A DNA stretch of 64,000 bases from QQVM01 sp964544885 (lineage in GTDB: Bacteria; Bacteroidota; Bacteroidia; AKYH767-A; 2013-40CM-41-45): NCBI GenBank assembly GCA_964544885.1, contig CAZJDX010000020.1, positions 1 through 64,000 on the forward strand, in the 5' to 3' direction. The notes beneath the pieces are model-generated. The model worked only from the letters and a program-made list of their open reading frames with translations. It did no database searches and had not been told where the DNA came from. A program made the position numbers and the translations under genes. Positions 51,482 to 60,615 of this stretch are shown one piece after another (the first letter of the stretch is position 1; each line of letters begins with the position of its first letter).

Positions 51482-51517
51482 CCTTCCTTTTTGAAAAGCC
51501 GTCTGCATTTATCCGTC

Positions 51518-53893
51518 ATGTACAGAAGAATATGGTTTTCTTTACTTAGCATTTACCCCATCTTCTTTCCGCTGCTGGTAACAGCCCAAAAAAATTTTAC
51601 GGTAAGTGGATTTGTTAAGGAAGCCGGGACCGGTGAATCTCTTCTTGGGACCAATGTTTATGTTAAGGAGAACTTAAAAGGAACGGTTACGAACAGTTAC
51701 GGATTTTATTCCTTAACCCTGCCGGAGGGTAATTACACCATCGTTTTTTCTTATATCGGATTCATCACTCAGGAGTTTCCGCTATCGCTCAACAAAGATA
51801 TTCCGCTCAATGTGAATCTTGGAATAAAGGCCATTGAAACCCAGGAGGTAGTCATTACCGCGGAGAAAGCCGACCGAAACGTACAAAGCACAGATATGGG
51901 GAAGGAGAAGATCGAGATTGAAACCATCAAAGCGCTTCCTGCCTTTATGGGCGAAGTTGACGTCTTGAAATCCATCCAACTTCTGCCAGGTGTACAAAGT
52001 GCCGGTGAAGGTAACAGCGGTTATTATGTACGAGGTGGTGGCCCGGATCAAAACTTAATTCTGCTGGATGAAGCCAATGTTTACAATGCCTCCCACCTCT
52101 TTGGCTTTTTCTCGGTCTTTAATGCCGATGCAGTGCAGAATGTAACGCTGACCAAGGGTGGAATGCCTGCGAATTACGGAGGGAGGTTGTCTTCCGTACT
52201 TGACATTCAGATGAAAGAAGGAAACAATCAGAAGTTTGGGGCGGAAGGAGGATTGGGATTTGTGTCCTCCAGACTGACATTGGAAGGACCGATCAAAAAA
52301 GATACAGGTTCTTTCATGATTTCAGGACGAAGGACCTTTATTGACCTCTTCATGCAGAAACCTTTTATCAGTGAAGGCTCGGATATAGAAGGCAATAAAT
52401 ATTATTTCTATGATTTAAACCTGAAAGCGAATTACAGATTGAGTGACAAGGATCGCCTGTTTCTGAGCGGGTATTTTGGCAGGGATGTTTTCAATTTCAA
52501 AAGTCCGGATTCCGACTTCAGCATAAAAGTTCCCTGGGGGAATGCCACTACTACCCTTCGCTGGAATCACCTGTTCAACAACAGGTTGTTCCTGAATACT
52601 TCGCTCATCTATACAAATTACAATTTCGAATTTGAAGGCGGACAGGAAGGCTTCAGTTTCAAATTATTTTCCGGAATCACAGACTACAATTTAAAAGTGG
52701 ATTTCACCTGGTTACCGGAACCAAGACATACTCTAAAATTCGGAGCGCAGTATATTTTTCATGTATTTGTACCCAGTAATGCTTCGGCAAAATCCGGTGA
52801 AGTTGAATTTGACCTGGGGAAAATACTCAGGCAGTACGCGCATGATGTTGCGCTTTACATAAATGACGAGATCGATCTTTCGGATAAGTGGAAAATTAAC
52901 GCGGGACTGCGCGGAACCATGTTCAGTCAGGTTGGTCCATTCGACAGGTTCGTCAGAGATCCTCTTAAAAAAACAGTGATTGATACGGTAAGATATTCAT
53001 CGGGAGAAGAAGTCCAGACCTATTCCAATATTGAGCCGCGCCTCTCGCTCAGGTATGCCATTCGGAATTCTTCTTCCATCAAGGCCGCTTATACCCAGAA
53101 CTATCAGTATATACACCTGGCATCTTTATCCGGGGTTTCTTTGCCCACTGATGTCTGGATTCCCAGTTCCGATGTAGTGAAGCCGCAGTTCGCAACCCAA
53201 TACGCCATTGGATACTTTCAAAACCTGAAGAACAACAGCTGGGAGACAAGCCTGGAGTTGTATTACAAGGAAATGAAGAACCAGATCGAATACGAAGAAG
53301 GCTTTCTTCCGGAGAATTCCGTGAATGACAATGTTGACAATAATTTTGTATTCGGCGACGGATGGAGCTATGGCGCAGAGCTATTCATTAAAAAGGCGAA
53401 GGGTAAATTCAATGGTTGGGCAGGTTATACGCTGGCATGGACCCGGAGAAAATTTCCGGATCTGAACAGAGGCAAGACCTTTTCTCCCAAGTACGACAGG
53501 AGGCATGATGTTTCCATTGTGCTCATTTACGAAGCAGGAAAACGCTGGACATTGGGCGCCACTTGGGTGTATGCCACAGGAAACCTCAATACTTTCCCGG
53601 AAAGGCTCTACGTACTTTCGAATGGAGATGTAGTGCAGGATTATGGAGAACAAAGAAATAACTACCGGCTTGCCCCCTACCACAGACTTGACCTGAGCGC
53701 GACACTTAAAAACAAACCGGGTAAGAAATTTGAGTCAAGCTGGAACTTTAGCTTCTTTAATGTTTACAACAGATACAATCCCTACATCATTTATTTTGAT
53801 ACCGAATACAACGGCGAGAACATCAGCATAGAAGCAAAACAGATCTCCCTGTTTCCCTTTATCCCCAGTATAACCTATAATTTCAAATTCTGA
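51518..53893 (+). CDS. TonB-dependent receptor with CarboxypepD_reg domain (DUF4249 partner)
   Basis: This is a 791-residue outer-membrane receptor with a signal peptide ending LVTAQ. A carboxypeptidase-regulatory-like domain follows at about 24-105 (TVSGFVKEAGTGESLLGTNV and GNYTIVFSYIGFIT). The plug at about 110-245 has DVLKSIQLLPGVQSAGEGNS, YYVRGGGPDQNLILLDEANV and MPANYGGRLSSVLDIQMKEG. A 22-strand-type barrel follows. The next gene, 49 bases on, encodes a DUF4249 lipoprotein, the usual partner of this receptor type, by analogy with SusC/SusD. The ATG at 51518 is chosen over an in-frame TTG because the latter sits in the -7 element. Confidence 0.93.
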   Translation: MYRRIWFSLLSIYPIFFPLLVTAQKNFTVSGFVKEAGTGESLLGTNVYVKENLKGTVTNSYGFYSLTLPEGNYTIVFSYIGFITQEFPLSLNKDIPLNVNLGIKAIETQEVVITAEKADRNVQSTDMGKEKIEIETIKALPAFMGEVDVLKSIQLLPGVQSAGEGNSGYYVRGGGPDQNLILLDEANVYNASHLFGFFSVFNADAVQNVTLTKGGMPANYGGRLSSVLDIQMKEGNNQKFGAEGGLGFVSSRLTLEGPIKKDTGSFMISGRRTFIDLFMQKPFISEGSDIEGNKYYFYDLNLKANYRLSDKDRLFLSGYFGRDVFNFKSPDSDFSIKVPWGNATTTLRWNHLFNNRLFLNTSLIYTNYNFEFEGGQEGFSFKLFSGITDYNLKVDFTWLPEPRHTLKFGAQYIFHVFVPSNASAKSGEVEFDLGKILRQYAHDVALYINDEIDLSDKWKINAGLRGTMFSQVGPFDRFVRDPLKKTVIDTVRYSSGEEVQTYSNIEPRLSLRYAIRNSSSIKAAYTQNYQYIHLASLSGVSLPTDVWIPSSDVVKPQFATQYAIGYFQNLKNNSWETSLELYYKEMKNQIEYEEGFLPENSVNDNVDNNFVFGDGWSYGAELFIKKAKGKFNGWAGYTLAWTRRKFPDLNRGKTFSPKYDRRHDVSIVLIYEAGKRWTLGATWVYATGNLNTFPERLYVLSNGDVVQDYGEQRNNYRLAPYHRLDLSATLKNKPGKKFESSWNFSFFNVYNRYNPYIIYFDTEYNGENISIEAKQISLFPFIPSITYNFKF

Positions 53894-53942
53894 AAGCAAT
53901 GCCGGAAGCGGCAGAAAATAAACCAGGTCAAGAGAAAAGCCC

Positions 53943-54827
53943 ATGCGGTTCATAAATTCACTGATAGTTTTACTCATCCTCGTCATTCTGCAGTCTTGCG
54001 AAAAGAATGTCACTGTCGAAATTCCCGAATCAGAACCATTGATCGTAGTTGAAGGATATATTGAAAACGGAAAGAATCCCTTGCTTGTCTTATCCAGAAC
54101 ACTTCCTTTCTTCGGCAGCATAAATACCAGTACGGTTTTTCAGCAAACTATCCAGGGGGCACGCGTCATCGTGAGTGATGGTATGATCACGGATACACTC
54201 GATCAGATACCCGGCATCGGAGTGTATACATCGTCAAGGATAACAGGTCAGGAGAACCGCAGCTATTCGCTCAGGGTAGAAACCGAAGGTAAAGTGCTCA
54301 CATCCTTAACCCATATTCCCACCTCGATCGCACTCGACAGTGTATGGTTTGAAGTAAGCGGTACGCGCGATTCACTTGGTTTTGCATGGGCACATCTCAC
54401 TGATCCTGATACCCTGGGTAATCATTACCGGTGGTTTGCACAAAGGATCAATTCCTATACTTTTGGAGATAATATCGGCAGACAAAAGGATTCGGTCTTA
54501 ATCGCTCCAAATGGTTCGGTCTTCGAGGACAAATTCATCAACGGAAAAAGTTTCGACCTGGGATATCAGAGAGGAAATCATCCTAATTCAACCAAGGAAG
54601 ATGACCTGAATGATGAAAGATTCTTCTTCAAAAAAGGCGATACCATTGTGGTAAAATTCTGCACGCTTGACCGTGCGCATTTCGAATTCTGGAGAACGGA
54701 AGAAACGCAGGTCTCCAATAACGGAAATCCTTTTGCCTCTCCTGCTCCGGTCAGGGGAAATATCAATGGAGGATTGGGTATTTGGGGAGGTTATGCTGCA
54801 AAATTTGATACAATTATTGCTAATTAA
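53943..54827 (+). CDS. DUF4249 family lipoprotein
   Basis: This is a 294-residue lipoprotein with lipobox LQSC followed by EKNVTVEIPESEP. The DUF4249 pattern is clear: LIVVEGYIENGKNPLLVLSR, ARVIVSDGMITDTLDQI, RSYSLRVETEG and IALDSVWFEVSG. Members sit on the cell surface beside a TonB-dependent receptor, as here, and may capture its ligand. The ligand is unknown. It is the second gene of the pair. Confidence 0.88.
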   Translation: MRFINSLIVLLILVILQSCEKNVTVEIPESEPLIVVEGYIENGKNPLLVLSRTLPFFGSINTSTVFQQTIQGARVIVSDGMITDTLDQIPGIGVYTSSRITGQENRSYSLRVETEGKVLTSLTHIPTSIALDSVWFEVSGTRDSLGFAWAHLTDPDTLGNHYRWFAQRINSYTFGDNIGRQKDSVLIAPNGSVFEDKFINGKSFDLGYQRGNHPNSTKEDDLNDERFFFKKGDTIVVKFCTLDRAHFEFWRTEETQVSNNGNPFASPAPVRGNINGGLGIWGGYAAKFDTIIAN

Positions 54828-54949
54828 ATCATTGTAAAACAAATAGTAACTGACTTAATTTAAAGTAAAAAATCAAGCTTAAAGAGCCTTGAATAAATAG
54901 CCAACCTGAGTCAGAAGGTAAAGACCAAGAATTCCTAATATGAATAATT

Positions 54950-55894
54950 ATGTTAAACGAAATTGAACATGTCAAGTGCCTGATTATTGGATCAGGTCCT
55001 GCCGGTTATACAGCCGCCATCTATGCAGCGAGAGCCGATATGAAGCCCGTCATGTATCAGGGCTTGCAACCGGGTGGGCAACTGACCATTACCACTGAAG
55101 TAGAAAACTATCCGGGTTATCCCAAGGGTACCCAAGGACCTGAGATGATGGAAGATTTCAAGGCACAGGCTGAACGCTTTGGTACGGATATCAGATTTGG
55201 TTATGCCACTTCCGTCGACTTCTCCTCTCGCCCGCTCAAAGTGGTTGTGGATGAAAGCAAGACCATCAGCGCGGATACCGTGATCATCGCCACCGGAGCA
55301 TCCGCCAAATGGCTGGGACTTCCCTCTGAGGAAAAACTGAACGGGTACGGAGTTTCCGCCTGTGCCGTCTGTGACGGTTTCTTTTTCAAGGGACAGGATG
55401 TTGCCATCGTGGGCGCCGGTGATACCGCAGCGGAAGAAGCGACCTATCTTGCCAAGCTTTGTAAAAAAGTATACATGATTGTCAGGCGTGATGAGATGAG
55501 GGCCAGCAAGGCCATGCAGCACCGGGTGGAAAAAACACCGAACATCGAGATCCTCTGGAATCATGAAACGAAAGAAATTCTGGGAGACAAGACCGTAGAA
55601 GGTGTGCGGGTGGTGAACGTTAAAACAGGTGAAGAAAAAACGCTGAATGTAACCGGCTTCTTCGTGGCGATCGGTCATCAGCCTAACTCCGCCATTTTCA
55701 AGGATTACCTTGATATGGATGAAACCGGTTATATCAAGTCCATACCGGGCAGCTCAAAAACCAATGTGGAAGGTGTTTTTGCGGCAGGCGATGTTGCCGA
55801 TAAGATTTACCGTCAGGCTGTGACGGCGGCAGGTACCGGATGTATGGCAGCCCTGGATGCGGAAAGATATCTCAGCGCTAAAGGCATTCACTGA
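54950..55894 (+). CDS. trxB: Thioredoxin-disulfide reductase
   Basis: This 314-residue flavoenzyme reduces thioredoxin with NADPH. The FAD motif is LIIGSGPAGYTAAIYAARAD, the redox Cys pair is Cys138-Ala-Val-Cys141 in SACAVCDG, the NADPH motif is VAIVGAGDTAAEEATYLAKL, and the C-terminal FAD contact is GVFAAGDVADKIYRQAV. All catalytic parts are present and length is normal. It is followed by the pterin dehydratase gene (35-base gap). Confidence 0.97.
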   Translation: MLNEIEHVKCLIIGSGPAGYTAAIYAARADMKPVMYQGLQPGGQLTITTEVENYPGYPKGTQGPEMMEDFKAQAERFGTDIRFGYATSVDFSSRPLKVVVDESKTISADTVIIATGASAKWLGLPSEEKLNGYGVSACAVCDGFFFKGQDVAIVGAGDTAAEEATYLAKLCKKVYMIVRRDEMRASKAMQHRVEKTPNIEILWNHETKEILGDKTVEGVRVVNVKTGEEKTLNVTGFFVAIGHQPNSAIFKDYLDMDETGYIKSIPGSSKTNVEGVFAAGDVADKIYRQAVTAAGTGCMAALDAERYLSAKGIH

Positions 55895-55929
55895 TAGCAT
55901 CGAGTTTGATCTTTACAAAAAAAATATCC

Positions 55930-56184
55930 ATGTGGACAGAGAAAGAAAATAAGCTGCAAAGAAGTTTTGAGTTCCGGGACTTCATGCAGGCTTTTAGCTT
56001 TATGACCCGGGTTGCCTTCATCTCCGAGAAGATCAATCATCATCCCGAGTGGTCAAATGTCTGGAACAAAGTACACATCTCCCTGTGCACCCATGACGCG
56101 GGAAATATTGTAACTGAAAAAGACCGTAAACTGGCTGATCTGATCGACCGTATCTATTCGGAATTTGCCGGACACCAATCCTGA
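55930..56184 (+). CDS. 4a-hydroxytetrahydrobiopterin dehydratase (pterin carbinolamine dehydratase)
   Basis: This 84-residue enzyme has the family motif EKINHHPEWSNVWNKVHI, with its catalytic His pair, after FEFRDFMQAFSFMTRVAF. The enzyme dehydrates pterin-4a-carbinolamine formed by aromatic amino-acid hydroxylases. No hydroxylase is in the window, and some bacterial members have a different or structural role. I use ATG 55930 (MWTEKENK); the upstream in-frame TTG at 55906 gives an unusual extension. The gene ends 5 bases before the convergent subtilisin gene. Confidence 0.9.
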   Translation: MWTEKENKLQRSFEFRDFMQAFSFMTRVAFISEKINHHPEWSNVWNKVHISLCTHDAGNIVTEKDRKLADLIDRIYSEFAGHQS

Positions 56185-56189
56185 ACAGG

Positions 56190-57851
56190 TCAATAATGTA
56201 TGACTTTTCTTAACCAGGTATTTTCTTCTGTCCTGATGTGAAGAAAGTAAAGTCCCTGGCTGAGCGCGCCTGCAGTATCGAGATTGACTGTATTGACAAA
56301 TCCCCTCTGCAAGACTTCTGTCCTGGCAGTAACCGGTCTTCCTAATCCATCCACCAGTTCGATGTCCATCTTCCGGGATCTTTCGGAAAAGAATCTGATC
56401 TCCAGCCGGTCGCTGAAAGGATTGGGGAATACACCCAGGAGTTTATCCCCTTCAGGGAAATTCAGTTCTATACCACCCAGCAAGAGATGGGCTACCCTGA
56501 AGTCAGGAATACCGTAACCCAGTGAATCGCCGGGATTTTGCCAGTAGCTTGCGCTTTGCTGAATGGCATTGAAGACTTCCATATTGCTTTTGCCCGGATG
56601 AGCCTGCCATAGACAGGCAGCAGCGCCCGCCAGGACAGGACATGCGAAAGAAGTTCCGTTCGCACTGGATATGCCACCACCAATGGAAGCAACTGTTGTT
56701 TGCTGCCCTTGAGCAGCCACATTCGGTTTCACATCACCATCGGAAGAAGGGCCCCAACTGCTGAAGCCGGCCTTGAACCCAAATTCATCCACAGCGCCAA
56801 CAGCGAGAACGCTGTCAGCATCGGAAGGGGCGCTGATATAATGCCATGGACCGTTGCCAAGATTACCGGCACTGACCAGCACCAGCATACCTCTGGCTGC
56901 GGCCATATCCGCCCCAATACTTGCCGGTGTGGTATTGCCATCCATCTCGGCATAGTTATGATCCATCGTCGAGTCATCGAATGTTGAATAGCCGAGTGAA
57001 GAGCTGATGATACGCGCTCCCACGCTGTCAGCATATTCAGCGCCGGAGACCCAATTGTATTCCTCGATAAGATATTCGGTTGCCGCATCTTCTGTTCTCA
57101 GCAGCCAGAATGAAGCAGAAGGTGCAGTTCCTACCAGTTGTCCGGGCAGATTACCGGCTATGCATGACAAAACCTGCATACCATGACTGTTATCCTCGTA
57201 AACCGAACTTTCATCGTTTACAAAATCCCATGTTCCAAGTATCCTGTTGTTTAGTCTGATGCTGTCGAATGCTTCGAGCTGATCGACATTATAGAAACCC
57301 GCGTCAAGAACGGCAATTGGAATTCCTTCACCGGTAAAACCAAGGTCATGCAGGTAATCGCCGTTGATCATGTTAATCTGATTGAAGGAGTTTCCATAAT
57401 CCAGATTTTGCACGCGTAACATGACCGGATTCCGGAAGGGCGGAATATTAGCCGGATCCTTCTTTGCATCCTTCGGCGCATTGGTTGCTATTCGTTTAAT
57501 CGACCGGGTGCTTTCTACAAAGGGAAAGGTTCTGATCTGATCATATACCAGCGAATCGCATTCTATGCTTATTCCATTCAGCCATTTGGAAACATTCAGG
57601 ATCACCGCTCCGGCCGTCCGTATAGAATCGATATAAGACATGTTCACCGGAATATCTTCGATAGTGACGGGAATGTTTGCGTTTGATCGTCGCTGAATCG
57701 CTTCAACAGAGAGGAATGCTGAAGGGTTCGAAACCGAATAGGGACTGTTGTTTTTATCAGTAAACCGGATGAAGTACCTGGAAGCTTCCGAAAGCTGGAA
57801 TGCCATCGTGGCGAGCAGGACAATGAACAACCTGGGAATATTCATTTTCAT
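56190..57851 (-). CDS. T9SS-exported subtilisin-like (S8) serine protease
   Basis: This 553-residue protease has a signal peptide ending LSEAS and a prodomain of about 130 residues. The catalytic residues are Asp183 (AVLDAGFYNVD), His223 (NSHGMQ) and Ser401 (NGTSFACPVLAG), with the oxyanion Asn330 in VSAGNLG. The C-terminal T9SS type A sorting domain reads GVFPNPFSDRLEIRFFSE and ends VIHY. It should act outside the cell. The start overlaps the upstream lipoprotein stop by 1 base, so it belongs to the AlkB-lipoprotein-protease operon. Confidence 0.92.
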   Translation of the reverse strand: MKMNIPRLFIVLLATMAFQLSEASRYFIRFTDKNNSPYSVSNPSAFLSVEAIQRRSNANIPVTIEDIPVNMSYIDSIRTAGAVILNVSKWLNGISIECDSLVYDQIRTFPFVESTRSIKRIATNAPKDAKKDPANIPPFRNPVMLRVQNLDYGNSFNQINMINGDYLHDLGFTGEGIPIAVLDAGFYNVDQLEAFDSIRLNNRILGTWDFVNDESSVYEDNSHGMQVLSCIAGNLPGQLVGTAPSASFWLLRTEDAATEYLIEEYNWVSGAEYADSVGARIISSSLGYSTFDDSTMDHNYAEMDGNTTPASIGADMAAARGMLVLVSAGNLGNGPWHYISAPSDADSVLAVGAVDEFGFKAGFSSWGPSSDGDVKPNVAAQGQQTTVASIGGGISSANGTSFACPVLAGAAACLWQAHPGKSNMEVFNAIQQSASYWQNPGDSLGYGIPDFRVAHLLLGGIELNFPEGDKLLGVFPNPFSDRLEIRFFSERSRKMDIELVDGLGRPVTARTEVLQRGFVNTVNLDTAGALSQGLYFLHIRTEENTWLRKVIHY

Positions 57852-58579
57852 TATTGTTTATAGGATCTTGCACGAAGTCTGTATTCAAATCCGTTAAGCG
57901 TAAGCACTACTCCACCCGGCATGTTCACTGTCATCAGGCTGTCAAGTACTTTATGTACCATACCGACATTTTTAGCGTAGACTTCATACTTGCTGATCCT
58001 GTTAATGTTGCTGACGAATTCATTTTGCGAAACCTTGACAGAGGAATCGAAGGAGAGTCCATTTAAGAGGTAGGGCGCGTGAATATTTTCGTATGAATAT
58101 TCTTCCGGTACAAAATTATTGTAGGCATTCCCATTCCATCTGGTCCGGTTTTCAATTGGGAAAGAAAGCCGGATGAAGCGTATGTTATCCTCAACCCTTT
58201 GAGCGGAGAAATTGTTCAGCCTGGCAGTCCATAAATTCATGAAAGTCCAGGCTTGTCCGGAATTCTCCCGTCTGTAGCGGCTGATCCTCCAGGCTTTCTG
58301 TCCTTCCGCGTCTATGAAGGATGAATCTATCTCTTCGCGAATCTGGAAAGAATAGTTCACGATGGCGGTATCGAGATAGAAAATATCATCCGTTTCCAGG
58401 TGCACGGTCGAATCAGCGTCATACTCGATCCAGAATCCCTGTTGCAGCGGAAAATAGGATGAATAGAGATCGCCTTTACCGGGTAATACTTCATCATCTT
58501 TGCAGGACAAGAGGCCCAGCATCAGCCATACAGGAAGAAGCATGAAATGAAGGCAAGCCTTTGGTATGAATCTATACAT
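57851..58579 (-). CDS. Lipoprotein of unknown function
   Basis: This is a 242-residue predicted lipoprotein with lipobox LGLLSC followed by KDDEVLPGKG. The body is beta-rich (QQGFWIEYDADSTVHL, then WNGNAYNNFVPEEYSYENIH) and resembles other uncharacterised Bacteroidota lipoproteins. It overlaps the upstream AlkB-type gene by 8 bases and the downstream subtilisin gene by 1 base, so all three are translated from one message. The function is unknown. Confidence 0.75.
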   Translation of the reverse strand: MYRFIPKACLHFMLLPVWLMLGLLSCKDDEVLPGKGDLYSSYFPLQQGFWIEYDADSTVHLETDDIFYLDTAIVNYSFQIREEIDSSFIDAEGQKAWRISRYRRENSGQAWTFMNLWTARLNNFSAQRVEDNIRFIRLSFPIENRTRWNGNAYNNFVPEEYSYENIHAPYLLNGLSFDSSVKVSQNEFVSNINRISKYEVYAKNVGMVHKVLDSLMTVNMPGGVVLTLNGFEYRLRARSYKQ

Positions 58580-59624
58580 AAACTGCCTGGGTTAAGCGTG
58601 AATCGTTTCTCCTGTTAAACTCTTCGAGGAGGGGATGAATTTTTCTGTACCATAGTGAAGGAAGCATCGCAAGGTAAATACAGGATGCATATCCTGCAGG
58701 AAGAACAGGGCTTTCCGGATGTGAATCCAAAATATGATATGGCTTTGATGCAAAAAAATGATGGTCACTGTGTCTGCTCAGATCAATGAGCAGGAAGCGG
58801 CTCAGCACTTTATCACTCTGCCAGCTCAGTTCCACATTTACGCGCTCCTCGCCTTTTCTTTCAAGTCCGTAATGTTCGATATAATTGGTGTATTCAAGCA
58901 AGAAATTTGCAACGAGGAATTGTCCCGCCATGACGAGTGCGGCATGAGCACCGATGAACAGATAAAGACTAACAAGAATAAGACCGATAAGCACGATGGA
59001 AAGAAAGACATAATTACGTGGATCAAGTGGAAAATATCCCTTCTGTCTGAGCCTTTCTCTCTCCAGGCCCCAGGCCGATCTGATCTGTCCGCTGACAGAA
59101 CGAATGAAAAATGAATAGACCGATTCTCCATAACGGGCAGTGGCGGCGTCTTTAGGTGTTCCCACCCATTTATGATGGACACGAAGGTGCTCAATGTAAA
59201 AGTAGATATTTCCCGCGCTGAGAAGCAGTATCTTGCCCGCGATCTGCCAGACGGCGGCTTTCCGGTGAATCAATTCATGTGCGACAATAATGGAGGACGA
59301 TCCTGAATGCACCCCTGTAGACAAGGCTGCGAAGGCAAGTTGCCAACCGGTAATACGGTCATGATATATGCTCAAGAAGAGCGCTGACAGAACCAGAAAC
59401 TGCATGAGGAAATGTGCATAGAGAATCAGATCCGGAAGTATTCCATTCTTTTCATGCTTATTGCTTTTGTCTTCTGGCAGGAAGAACTCGAGTGCGGCCA
59501 GGATAACAAGTGAAAAAATAAAATTGGAAAGCACCCACCAGCCTCCGAGGCTGTTACCGACTAAGGTAATGATCCCGGGGCTGAGACTCCACAGATACTT
59601 TATATTCCGTCTATAAGACAACAT
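58572..59624 (-). CDS. AlkB-type alkane monooxygenase/fatty-acid hydroxylase-like membrane protein
   Basis: This is a 350-residue integral-membrane di-iron protein of the alkane hydroxylase branch. All four motif blocks are present: HELIHRKA at about 116-123, EHLRVHHKWVGTPKDAATA at about 145-163 (the usual EHxxGHH with Val for Gly), NYIEHYGLER and LSRHSDHH. Members hydroxylate terminal carbons of alkanes or modify lipids, normally with rubredoxin; none is encoded nearby. The ATG at 59624 is preferred because the -7 element at 59643-59650 lies between it and an earlier ATG at 59675. It is the first gene of a tight operon with a lipoprotein and a subtilisin. Confidence 0.87.
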   Translation of the reverse strand: MLSYRRNIKYLWSLSPGIITLVGNSLGGWWVLSNFIFSLVILAALEFFLPEDKSNKHEKNGILPDLILYAHFLMQFLVLSALFLSIYHDRITGWQLAFAALSTGVHSGSSSIIVAHELIHRKAAVWQIAGKILLLSAGNIYFYIEHLRVHHKWVGTPKDAATARYGESVYSFFIRSVSGQIRSAWGLERERLRQKGYFPLDPRNYVFLSIVLIGLILVSLYLFIGAHAALVMAGQFLVANFLLEYTNYIEHYGLERKGEERVNVELSWQSDKVLSRFLLIDLSRHSDHHFFASKPYHILDSHPESPVLPAGYASCIYLAMLPSLWYRKIHPLLEEFNRRNDSRLTQAVYV

Positions 59625-59642
59625 TGAAAGCCTTCTTCTATA

Positions 59643-59650
59643 CAAATTTA
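59643..59650 (-). promoter_or_regulatory. -7 element of the AlkB operon (TAAATTTG)
   Basis: On the minus strand TAAATTTG fits TAnnTTTG exactly, 18 bases upstream of the ATG at 59624. No convincing -33 element is seen. Confidence 0.5.
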
Positions 59651-59955
59651 ATGAATAGAAGGGCGAAAATGACATGATCCTGTAAAGAATATAACAGAAT
59701 AGACAATTGAATTCTTACCCAAGCGACTCTTCCTCTCCTATCCGGTACAAAAAGCGGACAGCCTGTGAGAACCTGTGATCAATTGAAAGGATACTTCAAA
59801 AGGAATCATGGATTGAAAGAATGACCAGAGTGATTGGAAATCGCCGGTACCGGCATGTACCCCATCGGTAAATTCAGCAGGAGAGAATTAAACAGGAATG
59901 AATGCGTTTATAGCTTTGAATTTTCTTTGGTACATTAGCGCACAAAACAGATTTC
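59651..59955. other. Divergent intergenic region
   Basis: This is about 300 bases between the AlkB operon and the rightward envelope cluster. I see no gene or RNA in it. A -7-like TAGCTTTG lies at 59911-59918, 37 bases before the ATG at 59956. Confidence 0.5.
59911..59918 (+). promoter_or_regulatory. -7 element (TAGCTTTG)
   Basis: TAGCTTTG fits TAnnTTTG, upstream of the gene at 59956. No -33 match is found. Confidence 0.4.
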
Positions 59956-60594
59956 ATGCGGCGTTTATTCATCATCCTGATCTTCACTCTACTATCTGCG
60001 GTTGCTGTCAGTGCGCAAGACCGCGACATAAACAGAACCGGACTTGTACAGTTCAGCGGTGTTGTGGTGACAGGTGACAGCCTGCTACCCATACCTTTCA
60101 CCAGTATCTTGATCAGGAATACCTTCCGGGGTACCATCAGCGATTACTACGGTTTCTTTTCTTTTGTTGCCAAGATGGGTGACACCATTGAGTTCTCCGC
60201 GCTGGGATATAAGCGGGCCAGCTTCGTAATACCCGATACCATCAGTGATCATCGTTGCTCGCTGATACAACTGATGTTCAAGGATACCATCCTGTTAAAG
60301 GAAGTAGTAATCTTTCCCTGGCCAACCAAAGAACAATTCAAGGAAGCTTTTCTTCAACTCAGAATTCCGGCAGACGACATCACCAGGGCGCAACGCAACC
60401 TGGACGCAGACCAGCTTTTTATGCTTGGAGGCATGATGCCAATGGATGGCAGTATGAATTTCAAGTATCAGATGGAGCAGCAGAGTTCACGGCTTTATTA
60501 TTCCGGACAACTGCCTCCAAATAATTTATTGAATCCGATTGCCTGGTCAAAATTCATCCAGATGTGGCAACAAGGCGAGTTCAAAAAGAAATAA
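59956..60594 (+). CDS. CarboxypepD_reg-like exported protein
   Basis: This is a 212-residue exported protein with a signal peptide ending AVSAQ. One carboxypeptidase-regulatory-like beta-sandwich at about 33-105 follows (FSGVVVTGDSLLPIPFTSIL and GTISDYYGFFSF). A helical C-terminal part at about 115-210 (TKEQFKEAFLQLRIPADDI and LGGMMPMDGSMNF) has no family I recognise. It lies 21 bases upstream of a TonB-dependent receptor gene that starts with the same kind of domain, so the proteins may act together at the outer membrane. Confidence 0.75.
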   Translation: MRRLFIILIFTLLSAVAVSAQDRDINRTGLVQFSGVVVTGDSLLPIPFTSILIRNTFRGTISDYYGFFSFVAKMGDTIEFSALGYKRASFVIPDTISDHRCSLIQLMFKDTILLKEVVIFPWPTKEQFKEAFLQLRIPADDITRAQRNLDADQLFMLGGMMPMDGSMNFKYQMEQQSSRLYYSGQLPPNNLLNPIAWSKFIQMWQQGEFKKK

Positions 60595-60615
60595 AAAACT
60601 ATCCGATTTTTTTCC

